This document shows positions 26,946 to 35,527 of a stretch of DNA of 64,000 bases, piece by piece. Under the pieces are notes generated by a model, which ran no database searches, was not told the origin of the DNA, and saw only the letters and a list, made by a program, of their open reading frames with translations. Location of the stretch: NCBI RefSeq assembly GCF_001468085.1, contig NZ_LNZB01000060.1:294900-358899 (forward strand), written 5' to 3'. Source of the stretch: Legionella waltersii (GTDB lineage: Bacteria > Pseudomonadota > Gammaproteobacteria > Legionellales > Legionellaceae). A program made the translations under genes and the position numbers. How positions within the stretch are numbered: position 1 is the stretch's first letter; each line of letters begins with the position of its first letter.

Positions 26946-26960
26946 TACTCAAATCGAGCA
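26946..26960. promoter_or_regulatory. Palindromic operator O2 (TRCTC-N5-GAGCA)
   Basis: TACTC-AAATC-GAGCA. Its centre is 19 bases from that of O1, close to two helical turns, which would allow cooperative binding of two repressor dimers. The same core occurs upstream of the AlpA-like gene. Confidence 0.6.
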
Positions 26961-26977
26961 ACTATAATTAGAACTTA

Positions 26978-27012
26978 ACACATATTGAGAATGTGTCAAT
27001 ATCTGGTATCAT
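26978..27012 (+). promoter_or_regulatory. Candidate lvrR promoter with overlapping palindrome
   Basis: TTGAGA (26985-26990), 16 bases, then TATCAT (27007-27012) reads as a sigma70-type promoter for lvrR. The -35 region lies inside an inverted repeat ACACAT-N7-ATGTGT (26978-26996), a different pattern from O1 and O2 that could serve autoregulation. Confidence 0.4.
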
Positions 27013-27045
27013 ATTTATTAAGTATTTTTATGGACGTAACATGGA

Positions 27046-27729
27046 ATGAACATCAAAGAGAAAATAGGACAACGAATTAGGCATGAACGAACCACAAAAG
27101 GCCTAACGAGAAAGGCTCTGGCAGAGTTAACAGAGGATTTAAAAGTCTCTCGCATCAACAATTACGAGCGCGGCGAAAGAACCCCTGGTCCCGAAGAAAT
27201 CAAACAACTAGCTAAAGCACTAGAGGTATCTCCATCCTTTTTAATGTGTTTGTCCGATGACAAACAAGGAAGATTAAATAAAACCCCTGGCTTGGGTGCT
27301 CTAATTCCAGTGCTGGATTACAAGCAGGCTGTAAATCCTGCGCTATTTATTCAACAAATCAAAGAGGAACACTACTCTGAAAAGGTTGCATTAATCCCAG
27401 TTAGTTCAGGACTGACTGAGCGTATCGGTCCAAATGCCTTTGCGATGGAAGTAAGGGATGACAGCATGACTCCAGAATTCAGAGTGAATGATGTGCTCAT
27501 CATTGATCCTGATACTACTCCAAATCCAGGAGATTTTGTGGTGGCTAAGCTTGATACTGACAATGAAGTGTTTATTCGCAAATATAAGCAGCTTTCTGCT
27601 TCTAAAATTTCTCCAGCATTTGAATTAATTGCGCTTAATGAAGATTGGGCAAGTGTTCGAGTCGATCCCGATACCAGCTGTGAATTAGTTGGGGCGGTTA
27701 TAAGCCTAAATAGATTTATTAAATTATGA
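27046..27729 (+). CDS. lvrR: C1/LexA-like repressor LvrR
   Basis: 227 residues. An N-terminal HTH_3/XRE domain (about 6-70) contains LTRKALAELTEDLKVSRINN. The C-terminal S24 peptidase-like domain has Ser140 in RDDSMTPEF and Lys168 in FVVAKLD, the catalytic pair used for RecA-stimulated self-cleavage in C1/LexA proteins. A clear Ala-Gly cleavage site is not evident; GLGALIPV near 82 is a candidate region. It is probably the element's master repressor, possibly SOS-responsive. Confidence 0.85.
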   Translation: MNIKEKIGQRIRHERTTKGLTRKALAELTEDLKVSRINNYERGERTPGPEEIKQLAKALEVSPSFLMCLSDDKQGRLNKTPGLGALIPVLDYKQAVNPALFIQQIKEEHYSEKVALIPVSSGLTERIGPNAFAMEVRDDSMTPEFRVNDVLIIDPDTTPNPGDFVVAKLDTDNEVFIRKYKQLSASKISPAFELIALNEDWASVRVDPDTSCELVGAVISLNRFIKL

Positions 27730-27758
27730 TCTATTTAAGATGAATCCAAGGATAATTG

Positions 27759-28373
27759 ATGAAACCGATCTTGATGAACCTACCTATGCCGATAATAACC
27801 CCCAGGTTATTAATAAGACCCACGCAAGTTAATGATGGTATGGCTGTGAATGCTGCGATTTTAGAATCCTATGAAGAGCTGCATCGATTTATGGATTGGG
27901 CTAAAACAAAGCCCTCCATAGAGGACTCTGAAGAACAGGCTCGACTTGCTGCAGCCAACTGGATTCTAAAGAGAAATGAAGAACCGTGGCTTCAACTATT
28001 TATTTATGACAAAACCACTGGAGAATTTATTGGCGGGACCGGATATCATCATATTCTTTGGGAAGTACCCTCTGTTGAGACAGGATATTGGATACGCAGC
28101 TCTCGTGGAAAACAAGGCTTGATGACCGAAGCGATTAATGCCATTACGCAATATGCGTTTAAACTATTAGGTGTAAAACGAATAGCCATTACCTGTGACC
28201 TTGATAATAGCAGAAGTCGAATGATTCCCGAGCGACTGAATTACACTTTAGAGGCAACCCTAAAATCAAATAGAAAAAAACCAATTACAGGTGAAATCAG
28301 CGATACCCTTGTTTACGCAAAATATGATCTTGATAATCTACCCAATCTAAACGTGAATTGGCCTACAGAATGA
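27759..28373 (+). CDS. GNAT acetyltransferase (RimJ/RimL type)
   Basis: 204 residues from the ATG at 27759, with AAGGA eight bases upstream. It starts with IITPRLLIRPTQVNDG, the RimL-type entry strand, and has YWIRSSRGKQGLMTEAINA as the acetyl-CoA site and VKRIAITCDLDNSRS. It opens the large plus-strand cargo array right behind lvrR. RimL-like enzymes acetylate protein N-termini or small molecules; substrate not predictable. Confidence 0.85.
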   Translation: MKPILMNLPMPIITPRLLIRPTQVNDGMAVNAAILESYEELHRFMDWAKTKPSIEDSEEQARLAAANWILKRNEEPWLQLFIYDKTTGEFIGGTGYHHILWEVPSVETGYWIRSSRGKQGLMTEAINAITQYAFKLLGVKRIAITCDLDNSRSRMIPERLNYTLEATLKSNRKKPITGEISDTLVYAKYDLDNLPNLNVNWPTE

Positions 28374-28903
28374 ACTCTCTCCAATTCAAGAACCTATGCG
28401 AAAATGACCTGGAGCTTCTCTACACTTGGTTCAAAGAACCAACGATTAACCAATTGTATGCTAGAAACCAAGCTTGGTCTCTTAAAGATATTCAAAAGAA
28501 ATACCTACCCAGAATTTTAGGCCAAGAAAATGTACCCAGCTTTATCATTATCAAAAATGATAAAGCCATAGGGTTTATACAATATTATTGCCTGACAGGG
28601 TCTTTACCTGAAGGCATAGAAGTTTATAACAACCCTTTGTTCAAAGAATACACTCCAAATCAACTTGCTGGAATAGATCTTTTTATTGCAGAAGCAAAAG
28701 AACGTGGCAAGGGCATAGGGGAATCTATAATAAACAGTTTTATCTCAGAATATTTAACTCAGTTCCGGGCTGTTCTCGTTGATCCAAATAGTAATAATAT
28801 TCACGCAATTCGATGCTATGAAAAAGCAGGGTTTGTAACATCAACGTTCAGCCAAGACCCAGACTATATTGTTATGATTAGAGCTTTAACTCCATTTTCA
28901 TAG
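28370..28903 (+). CDS. AAC(6')-Ib-like aminoglycoside acetyltransferase
   Basis: 177 residues from the ATG at 28370, which overlaps the previous TGA as ATGA; an in-frame TTG four codons up is less likely. The fold pattern, DLELLYTWFKEPTINQLYA then GFIQYYCLTG, GIDLFIAEAKERGKGIG and FVTSTFSQDP, follows the AAC(6')-Ib branch of GNATs (Acetyltransf_8). That family acetylates aminoglycosides at N6'. Specificity is inferred only. Confidence 0.75.
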   Translation: MNSLQFKNLCENDLELLYTWFKEPTINQLYARNQAWSLKDIQKKYLPRILGQENVPSFIIIKNDKAIGFIQYYCLTGSLPEGIEVYNNPLFKEYTPNQLAGIDLFIAEAKERGKGIGESIINSFISEYLTQFRAVLVDPNSNNIHAIRCYEKAGFVTSTFSQDPDYIVMIRALTPFS

Positions 28904-28917
28904 GATGCATCGAACTA

Positions 28918-29370
28918 ATGAATGATCAAGAAAAAACCATACTAAATGGTCTAACAAATGACATAAACCAATTATTAGGTTTTCATGAGAACACCCCTAG
29001 AATTAATTACGGACCTTGTGGGGTATTTGCTCAGTTATTTTATGAAGCATGGAATAATCGTTTCCCTGAAAAAGTACATATCTGCTTTGTTATGATGCCT
29101 TCAGGTGATGAATGTGATCATGTCGTTATTAGACTCCCAACAGGAGAATTATACGATGGTGGTGTAGGTGTTCATTCTGATGATTTCTATACTCCACAAT
29201 TTATCATAGAAGAGATGCTGGAATATGATCATGCCATATTGGAAAAATGGGCCTATGGTCTTGACCGTACTTACCCAAGATTCTGCCCAGACTTTGATAA
29301 AAACAAAGTTAAAAAATTGATTGATGATCACCTAGATCGCTTATCCAAGTTATCAATATTGAATTCATAA
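28918..29370 (+). CDS. Conserved protein of unknown family, possible Cys-His-Asp fold
   Basis: 150 residues, soluble. I do not recognise a family. Three spaced residues are suggestive of a papain/transglutaminase-like triad: Cys in NYGPCGVFAQLFYEAW near 39, His in CDHVVIRLPTGELYDGG near 72 and the Asp of YDGG near 83. It lies between an AAC(6')-like and an APH-like gene with gaps of about 15 bases, so it is cotranscribed with them. Confidence 0.55.
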   Translation: MNDQEKTILNGLTNDINQLLGFHENTPRINYGPCGVFAQLFYEAWNNRFPEKVHICFVMMPSGDECDHVVIRLPTGELYDGGVGVHSDDFYTPQFIIEEMLEYDHAILEKWAYGLDRTYPRFCPDFDKNKVKKLIDDHLDRLSKLSILNS

Positions 29371-29386
29371 AGATAGGTATAACGAA

Positions 29387-30337
29387 ATGAACTGGGAAAC
29401 AACCTTAAAAAAAATAACTGACGAATCAGCTTATAATGCTGCAATGATGTGGGTTGATAAACCTACAAATCTAAAGCTTATAAATAACCAAATTAACTGT
29501 GTTTACCGCTTTGAATTCGAAGATCAAGGCTATTATTTACGTATCACTCATGAGCAGATAAGACCCTATAACGAACTAGCAGCCGCAATTGATTTTCAAA
29601 ACCACCTATTTTTCAACGATGCCCCTGTTTGCCAAGCGATTAACTCTAAAAACAATGCATTTATTGAAACAATCAAGCAAGTGGAATTGGAATTTTTAGC
29701 CCATGTTTGTATTGAAGTACCAGGCAATGTTATCGATTTTGACGACACAAGCAAAGAAAAATATTTCAAGTGGGGCAAGAGCCTTGCAACGCTTCATCGT
29801 GCATCACAATCCTACCAACCTAAAGAGCATCATTTTAGAACCTGGCGTGATTTATGGAAGGAAACAGAGGACTATTTACATGGTGAAAGTAATGAAATAA
29901 AAGACCTTCATCAAAAAATTGCTTCATTCTTTAATCAGCTTACACCTACACCATCAAATTTTGGCCTGACCCACGGCGATCACAGACCAGGAAATGTCCT
30001 TTATGATGGGAATAAAGTTTATATTATTGATTTTGATGAACCCGTACATCATTGGTATATGGCTGACATAGCCAAACCATATCTGGATTTATGTGCCAAG
30101 CCCCATGAAACATGGAAACAGTTGTTCGATTGGTATATCGAGGGGTATTGCACCATACTTCCTATAAATAATACTGAATTAAAGCAAATCAACTGGTTTA
30201 CACAAATGAAAAGCTTGGATATTTACCTTTGGTGCAAAAACAATTGGTATGAGCCCACAGCCCCAGGCGGAAAACCAAGGGATCAATGGCTAAGTGAACT
30301 TAAACAGATGGCGCTATGCTCCCTCTTTAACTTTTAA
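29387..30337 (+). CDS. APH-fold phosphotransferase
   Basis: 316 residues. The Brenner motif is intact: H196-G-D198 with N203 in LTHGDHRPGNVL, and metal-binding D215 in YIIDFDEP. The N-lobe YYLRITHEQ supplies the lysine-position strand. Family members include aminoglycoside and homoserine kinases and SrkA. The neighbours suggest drug phosphorylation. Confidence 0.82.
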   Translation: MNWETTLKKITDESAYNAAMMWVDKPTNLKLINNQINCVYRFEFEDQGYYLRITHEQIRPYNELAAAIDFQNHLFFNDAPVCQAINSKNNAFIETIKQVELEFLAHVCIEVPGNVIDFDDTSKEKYFKWGKSLATLHRASQSYQPKEHHFRTWRDLWKETEDYLHGESNEIKDLHQKIASFFNQLTPTPSNFGLTHGDHRPGNVLYDGNKVYIIDFDEPVHHWYMADIAKPYLDLCAKPHETWKQLFDWYIEGYCTILPINNTELKQINWFTQMKSLDIYLWCKNNWYEPTAPGGKPRDQWLSELKQMALCSLFNF

Positions 30338-30355
30338 AAATACAAAGAGGAACCT

Positions 30356-30811
30356 ATGACAACTAGTACATTGATTCGCAAAGCAGAGCCTAGTGATGCA
30401 GAAGCAATAAGTCATCTTATCATCCAAACATTAACAGAAGTTAATTCAAAAGATTATTCTAATGTAATCATAAAAAGGGTAATTGAAAATTTCTCTCCAG
30501 ATCAAATAACAAAACTTATGACTCAGAGACAGGTTTTTGTCATAACAGAATTAGATTGCATCATAGGTACTGCAAGCCTTGAGGAAAATGTCATACGCTC
30601 CGTTTTTGTGTTACCCGGCAAGCAAGGTAAAAATATAGGATTTTTATTAATGTGTTATTTAGAAAAGATCGCACGGGAACAGAATATTCAGAGCCTCACA
30701 GTTCCCTCTTCAGTTACTGCAGAAGGATTTTATCGAAAACTTGGTTATAAAGCTTTACGTAATGAATACTATGGAGAAGAAAGGACCATCATCATGGAAA
30801 AACATCTTTAA
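30356..30811 (+). CDS. GNAT family N-acetyltransferase
   Basis: 151 residues; AGAGGAA precedes the ATG. RKAEPSDAEAISHLI is the usual first strand and helix, VRSVFVLPGKQGKNIGFLLM the acetyl-CoA site, and AEGFYRKLGYKALR the closing element. Substrate unknown. Same operon-like run as its neighbours. Confidence 0.85.
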   Translation: MTTSTLIRKAEPSDAEAISHLIIQTLTEVNSKDYSNVIIKRVIENFSPDQITKLMTQRQVFVITELDCIIGTASLEENVIRSVFVLPGKQGKNIGFLLMCYLEKIAREQNIQSLTVPSSVTAEGFYRKLGYKALRNEYYGEERTIIMEKHL

Positions 30812-30852
30812 CTTTTGATATTAATTTGATAAACCGAACAACAGGATTGATT

Positions 30853-31218
30853 ATGCGACAAGATCCCCAGTTAACAATAAAGAATGAAGAAATCTACAAT
30901 CTAGAGTTATTGCTCTTAACGCCCTCTGTAAGACAATCTACAGATCAATTAAGACTGTTAATTGCCGATGATTTTGTTGAATATGGCAGCTCAGGCAGGA
31001 TTTATAATAAATTAGATTTGCTTGAATCCCTCCCTGAAGAAAAACAGGAATGTTATGCTGTTGAGGATTTCACCTCATCAGAGCTTTCAAAAAATGTCAT
31101 TCTTGCAACTTACAAAGTAACTATTGGCACTCGGCAGTCATTACGCTCTTCCATATGGAGACATAATGGAAGCAATTGGCAAATGATTTTTCATCAGGGA
31201 ACAAATTGTCAAATTTAG
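30853..31218 (+). CDS. DUF4440/SnoaL-like (NTF2-fold) protein
   Basis: 121 residues from the ATG at 30853 with ACAGGA upstream; the frame begins nine codons earlier at a TTG. The pattern LLLTPSVRQSTDQLRLLIAD, FVEYGSSGRIYNK and SSIWRHNGSNWQMIFHQGT is typical of DUF4440. NTF2-fold proteins can be isomerases, hydrolases or binding proteins. Function not assignable. Confidence 0.75.
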   Translation: MRQDPQLTIKNEEIYNLELLLLTPSVRQSTDQLRLLIADDFVEYGSSGRIYNKLDLLESLPEEKQECYAVEDFTSSELSKNVILATYKVTIGTRQSLRSSIWRHNGSNWQMIFHQGTNCQI

Positions 31219-31277
31219 GCTTTAAAATAAATTGCTAATGAGAGACTCTACAACCAAACTATTTTTTGGAGAACAAA

Positions 31278-32165
31278 ATGCGATCTCTTTATCCTGCGCC
31301 ATTAAGACCAGGTGACACCATAGGATTAGTTACTCCCTCAAGCCCCTTAATGCCTGGTGCTATTGAAGCGGGTGTGCAATTCTTAGAGAAAAATGGATTT
31401 AAAGTGAAACTTGGAAATCATATTTATGATTCAGATCGATTTCTAGCAGGTAGTGATATAGATCGCACAAAGGACCTCATGGATTTTTTTACAGATTCTA
31501 CGGTTAAAGCGATTATAGCAACGCGTGGCGGCCAAGGCTCCCAGCGACTATTACCTTTACTTGATTATGATGTAATTCGCTCTCACCCCAAAATATTGGT
31601 TGGATTTAGTGATACAACTGCTTTACAACTCGGTTTGTTGAAAAAAACCAAGCTTGCCACCTACACAGGGTTTACCTTAACCGTTCAGCCCAATACCCTG
31701 ATTGAACAAACATTAATGGCTTGTTTATCTGGAAAATCTTATCGAATCACTGAAGGAATAGGCGTTTGTCCAGGAATTGCTAAAGGCCCTATAGTTGGAG
31801 GGAATTTAACGTTACTCACAACGTTAATGGGAACTCCTTTTCAACCTGAATTTGAAGGAAGTATTCTACTGATAGAAGATATTAATATTGAGCCTTACAA
31901 TCTTGATAGAATGTTCTCTCAATTGGACTTAGCTGGTATTTTTAATCAAGTAGCGGGTATTATCATTGGTCAATTTGAAAATTCCCCCGGAAAAGACTCA
32001 AATTCTCTGGAAGGTACTGTTGATGACGTAATTAATGAATGGATCTCTCATTTTAAAGTTCCTTGCATTAAAGACTTTCCTTATGGTCACGGCGCAAAAC
32101 GATGCGTTCTACCAATTGGAAAAGAGGTTATATTAGATGCGGGGAAAAACACTCTTTCCATTTAA
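31278..32165 (+). CDS. S66 family peptidase (MccF-like), second copy
   Basis: 295 residues from the ATG at 31278; TGGAG just upstream fits as its ribosome site. Triad residues sit in GFSDTTAL, ILLIEDINIEPYNL and FPYGHGAKRCVLP. It is clearly similar along its whole length to the copy at 4767-5654, sharing GDTIGLVTPSSP, SQRLLPLLDYDVIR and other blocks. It differs at TRGGQGSQ versus TGGGYGSQ near the active site. Confidence 0.85.
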   Translation: MRSLYPAPLRPGDTIGLVTPSSPLMPGAIEAGVQFLEKNGFKVKLGNHIYDSDRFLAGSDIDRTKDLMDFFTDSTVKAIIATRGGQGSQRLLPLLDYDVIRSHPKILVGFSDTTALQLGLLKKTKLATYTGFTLTVQPNTLIEQTLMACLSGKSYRITEGIGVCPGIAKGPIVGGNLTLLTTLMGTPFQPEFEGSILLIEDINIEPYNLDRMFSQLDLAGIFNQVAGIIIGQFENSPGKDSNSLEGTVDDVINEWISHFKVPCIKDFPYGHGAKRCVLPIGKEVILDAGKNTLSI

Positions 32166-32255
32166 TGAGTTCAGGTTAAGGGTCGGGAGCCTTCTTGGCT
32201 TCCTTAGTACATCAATATGCTATCATTAAAAATGACTATTTATTTGAGATGTCAT

Positions 32256-32834
32256 ATGAATTTTAAAATTACCGAGCATTATGCAAGAGGGGAAGAAAAA
32301 TTTATTGCTGAGTTTAATGAATTAAATGACGCAAAATTTTTTATGTCAAAAAAATCATCTATAGATGATGTGGAAAGAAAAAAAGTTATTTATAGACTAT
32401 ATGATGACCATGAACTATTGCATGAATTAAATAAAGAGAACATTTCCATTACCCATGCCAAATATGCAGAGGGTAATGGTGATTTTAATAATGCAGCCCC
32501 ATTTATTTTTCAAGTCATGATAAAAACCATGGACTCTTTGGAAAGAAAAACAATTGCTCAATTTAATGATAAAAATGATGCCTATCTATTTGTCGTTTGT
32601 AAATTCGAGCATGATAATACGATACATGATAACGATTTGCTCTTAATACTTAAGGATAAAATTTTAATTGATACGGCAAACAAAACCATCATTGCAAATC
32701 GAAAAAAAGAATCTAGTGGATCCAGTGGTAACGAGAAAGGATCAACATATAAGCTAAGTCCATTATCAACCAGGCCAACACCTGGCGGTGGTCCTGCCGA
32801 TTATTGGGTTAAGAATGAGGATGAGGATGAATAA
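32256..32834 (+). CDS. Hypothetical protein with a duplicated repeat
   Basis: 192 residues from the ATG at 32256; an upstream in-frame ATG at 32217 would add 13 residues. Two related halves are visible: KFIAEFNELNDAKFFMSKKS near 20 and KTIAQFNDKNDAYLFVVCKF near 100, suggesting an internal duplication. The C-terminus is Gly/Pro/Ser-rich and ends in an acidic tail. No family recognised. It overlaps the next gene by eight bases. Confidence 0.6.
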   Translation: MNFKITEHYARGEEKFIAEFNELNDAKFFMSKKSSIDDVERKKVIYRLYDDHELLHELNKENISITHAKYAEGNGDFNNAAPFIFQVMIKTMDSLERKTIAQFNDKNDAYLFVVCKFEHDNTIHDNDLLLILKDKILIDTANKTIIANRKKESSGSSGNEKGSTYKLSPLSTRPTPGGGPADYWVKNEDEDE

Positions 32835-34146
32835 ACAAGTATTGCGCATGGAACAGGTTGTACAGTCGTATGTAGCAGATAAACAATTCATGGGATCAAT
32901 TCTTGTCGCACAACATGGGCATATTATTCTGGATAAAGGTTATGGCTACGCCAATCTTGAATGGCAAATACCTAATACAACAACTACAAAATTTCGCATC
33001 GCCTCGCTCACAAAGCAGTTTACCGCCGTAGCGATTTTATTGCTTGAAGAGCAGGGTAAACTTAAAATAAGCGATTTCATTAAAAAATTCATGCCAGATG
33101 CACCTTCTGCTTGGGAAAAGGTATCTCTCTTCCATTTGTTAAACCACACTTCTGGAATTCCTAGTTACACTAGTTTTCCTGATTTTGCTGCATTTACCAC
33201 AAGTACCAAAACACCAGAACAACAAATCGATTTTTTTCGCAACAAACCATTAAATTTCCAACCCGGTTCAGACTTTGAGTACAACAACTCGGCCTATGTG
33301 CTCCTGGGCTATCTTATCGAAAAAATAAGTGGTCAAAGCTATGCAGATTTTGTTGTCAATAATATCTTCAAACCTCTTGATATGAACGATTCAGGATATG
33401 ACTCCCATTCTGAGATAATATTACATCGCGCGTCTGGCTATATGGTGAGTCCCAATGGACTTTGTAATGCAGATTACTTAGATATGAGCATCCCCTATTC
33501 AGCGGGTTCTCTTTACTCTACCACTCACGATTTACTGCTATGGGAACAAGGATTGTTTGGAGGAAAAATACTATCATCGGCATCACTAGAGAAAATGATT
33601 GAACCTTTTAAAAATGATTATGGCTTCGGAGTAAGAATACATTCTTTAGATGGGCATAAATCAATAACACATGCCGGTGGCACCAGTGGATTCAATACAA
33701 AACTAATCTACTCGCCAGATGACAAGTTGACAGTAATCGTATTGGCCAATCTTAATGCATTAGGATATGTTGCGCAGGATCTTGCTTTGAAAATGGTGAC
33801 CCTAGCTCATGGCAAGACAGTTACAATACCCTCGGAAAGAAAAGAAATAAATGTATCATCTGAAACACTTGCTCAATATGTTGGTACTTATAACATTGAG
33901 CCCTATATTGGTGCATACGGCTTAACACCCTTAAAGCAACTCGTTATTTCTCTAGAAAATGGCTACTTAATCGCACAAGAAACAAATCAACCCAAAACGC
34001 GACTTTTTCCCGAATCAGAAACTCTATTTTTTGGAAAGATACCAGACATCCAAATTAATTTTATCAAAAATAAACAAGGTCAAATATCTCACTTGGAATT
34101 ACACCAAGATGGGGAAGTTTCAACTGGAATAAATCATCAGCTATGA
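32827..34146 (+). CDS. Serine hydrolase, class C beta-lactamase fold
   Basis: 439 residues from the ATG at 32827, chosen because GAGG lies seven bases upstream. Ser60-x-x-Lys63 is in FRIASLTKQFT, the Tyr-x-Asn motif in FEYNNSAYVLLGYL near 150, and HAGGTSGF near 277 replaces KTG. These are the signatures of the beta-lactamase/PBP4-esterase superfamily. No signal peptide is evident, which argues against a classical periplasmic beta-lactamase and for an esterase or peptidase. Confidence 0.82.
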   Translation: MNKQVLRMEQVVQSYVADKQFMGSILVAQHGHIILDKGYGYANLEWQIPNTTTTKFRIASLTKQFTAVAILLLEEQGKLKISDFIKKFMPDAPSAWEKVSLFHLLNHTSGIPSYTSFPDFAAFTTSTKTPEQQIDFFRNKPLNFQPGSDFEYNNSAYVLLGYLIEKISGQSYADFVVNNIFKPLDMNDSGYDSHSEIILHRASGYMVSPNGLCNADYLDMSIPYSAGSLYSTTHDLLLWEQGLFGGKILSSASLEKMIEPFKNDYGFGVRIHSLDGHKSITHAGGTSGFNTKLIYSPDDKLTVIVLANLNALGYVAQDLALKMVTLAHGKTVTIPSERKEINVSSETLAQYVGTYNIEPYIGAYGLTPLKQLVISLENGYLIAQETNQPKTRLFPESETLFFGKIPDIQINFIKNKQGQISHLELHQDGEVSTGINHQL

Positions 34147-34198
34147 AAACCGCCTATGAGTCCACCTTTTAAATTATGAAATAACTGGAATTTTCATT

Positions 34199-34777
34199 AT
34201 GCCCACAAGCACCGCTCATCACCCCATAAACAAACCCAATTTTTTCTTAATAACAGGTGGCCCAGGCGCTGGGAAAACCTCTGTATTAAATGAATTAAAC
34301 AAACAAGGTCAACTTGTTGTGCCTGAAGTAGCTCGCAAAATTATCCAAGCTCAAAATGCCGTTGGTGGCAATGCAACACATTCCGGCAATAGAGATAATT
34401 TCTGTGATTTAATGCTTGAACAGTCCATAGCAGATTTTAAAAGAATGGAGCTGGTGAATCAGCCCGTTTTTTTTGACCGCGGCATTCCGGACTTATATGG
34501 TTATTCCCAACGATTTTGTGGCAAAATAAATACCGAAATAGTGCGAGCCACTCAGCAATATCGATATAACACTTCAGTTTTTATCTTCCCACCATGGCCT
34601 GAGATATATAAACATGATTTGGAAAGACAACAGGATTTTCAGGAAGCAATAGAAACTTGGAAAGCGATTAAGGAAGCACATACTGTCTGTGGCTATGACT
34701 TAATCGAAGTACCAAAAGATACTATAGAAAACAGGGTTAATTTTATTTTGCAATTAATGAACCTGTATAATGGATAA
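34199..34777 (+). CDS. P-loop ATPase/kinase, AAA_28 type
   Basis: 192 residues. Walker A GGPGAGKTS is at 20-28, followed by VVPEVARKIIQAQ, a DRGIPDLYGY block near 98 and a C-terminal VCGYDLIEVPKDTIENRVNF. This matches the AAA_28 small kinase-like family. A decayed fragment of a similar P-loop gene lies at 37555-37602. Substrate unknown. Confidence 0.8.
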   Translation: MPTSTAHHPINKPNFFLITGGPGAGKTSVLNELNKQGQLVVPEVARKIIQAQNAVGGNATHSGNRDNFCDLMLEQSIADFKRMELVNQPVFFDRGIPDLYGYSQRFCGKINTEIVRATQQYRYNTSVFIFPPWPEIYKHDLERQQDFQEAIETWKAIKEAHTVCGYDLIEVPKDTIENRVNFILQLMNLYNG

Positions 34778-34856
34778 AAAAAGGATTGCCCTAGAAATGC
34801 TGTATTATTTATAGTCATTTACTAATGGGCCACTAGAGAGCGCGGTATAAAGAAAT

Positions 34857-35438
34857 ATGATTGACCCCATAAAACAACTCAATATATGGATAGATGAGGA
34901 GCGTCATAAAGGTGCGCCCAATCCTCAACAAGCAGTCCTGTCTACTGCAACAAAAAAGTCCATTCCCCATGCACGGGTGGTCGCTATTCGTGAGATTAGT
35001 GAACAAAGCTTATTGTTTTTCACTCAAAAAGGCACCCGAAAGGTGACCGAGTTAACCACTAATCCGATTGCTTCGCTCACTTTTTGGTTCGAGTTATTAC
35101 AGCGTCAAGTGATTATTGAAGGCGTAGTTGAGTCTTTATTGGCTGAGGAAAATGAACGATATTGGCAAACATATCCCCGCGAAGCGCAGATTAGATTTTA
35201 TAGCTATGCAGCTACTTCATCCCAACCCATTTTAAACAAGCATCAACTCGAAAAGAAAAAGAAGGACATTGAAGTTAATTATCAGGACAAACCGCTACCC
35301 ATGAGCGAATTTTATTGTGGATTTAGAATAAAACCTGTACGTATGGTATTTTATGCTTATCGCACTGATGAACTATCAGATGTGCTTGAATATCGCTATG
35401 TCGATAATAGCTGGATTAAAACGTTGTTGTCTCCATAA
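34857..35438 (+). CDS. Pyridoxamine phosphate oxidase family flavoprotein
   Basis: 193 residues. It has the PdxH order: N-terminal helix, QAVLSTATKKSIPHARVVAI, FFTQKGTRKVTELTTNPIAS, then RQVIIEGVVESL and a C-terminal WIKTLLSP instead of the usual W-x-x-x-R-L-x-P. The altered C-terminus suggests FMN binding with a substrate other than pyridoxine phosphate. It follows the P-loop gene after an 80-base gap. Confidence 0.75.
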   Translation: MIDPIKQLNIWIDEERHKGAPNPQQAVLSTATKKSIPHARVVAIREISEQSLLFFTQKGTRKVTELTTNPIASLTFWFELLQRQVIIEGVVESLLAEENERYWQTYPREAQIRFYSYAATSSQPILNKHQLEKKKKDIEVNYQDKPLPMSEFYCGFRIKPVRMVFYAYRTDELSDVLEYRYVDNSWIKTLLSP

Positions 35439-35527
35439 CTTACCTCTTTTTTTGGTTAATTATTTGGAACGAGAACACTCTGAACAATGCTTAATCATTT
35501 CATATTATAGTAAAACCGAGAATACTA

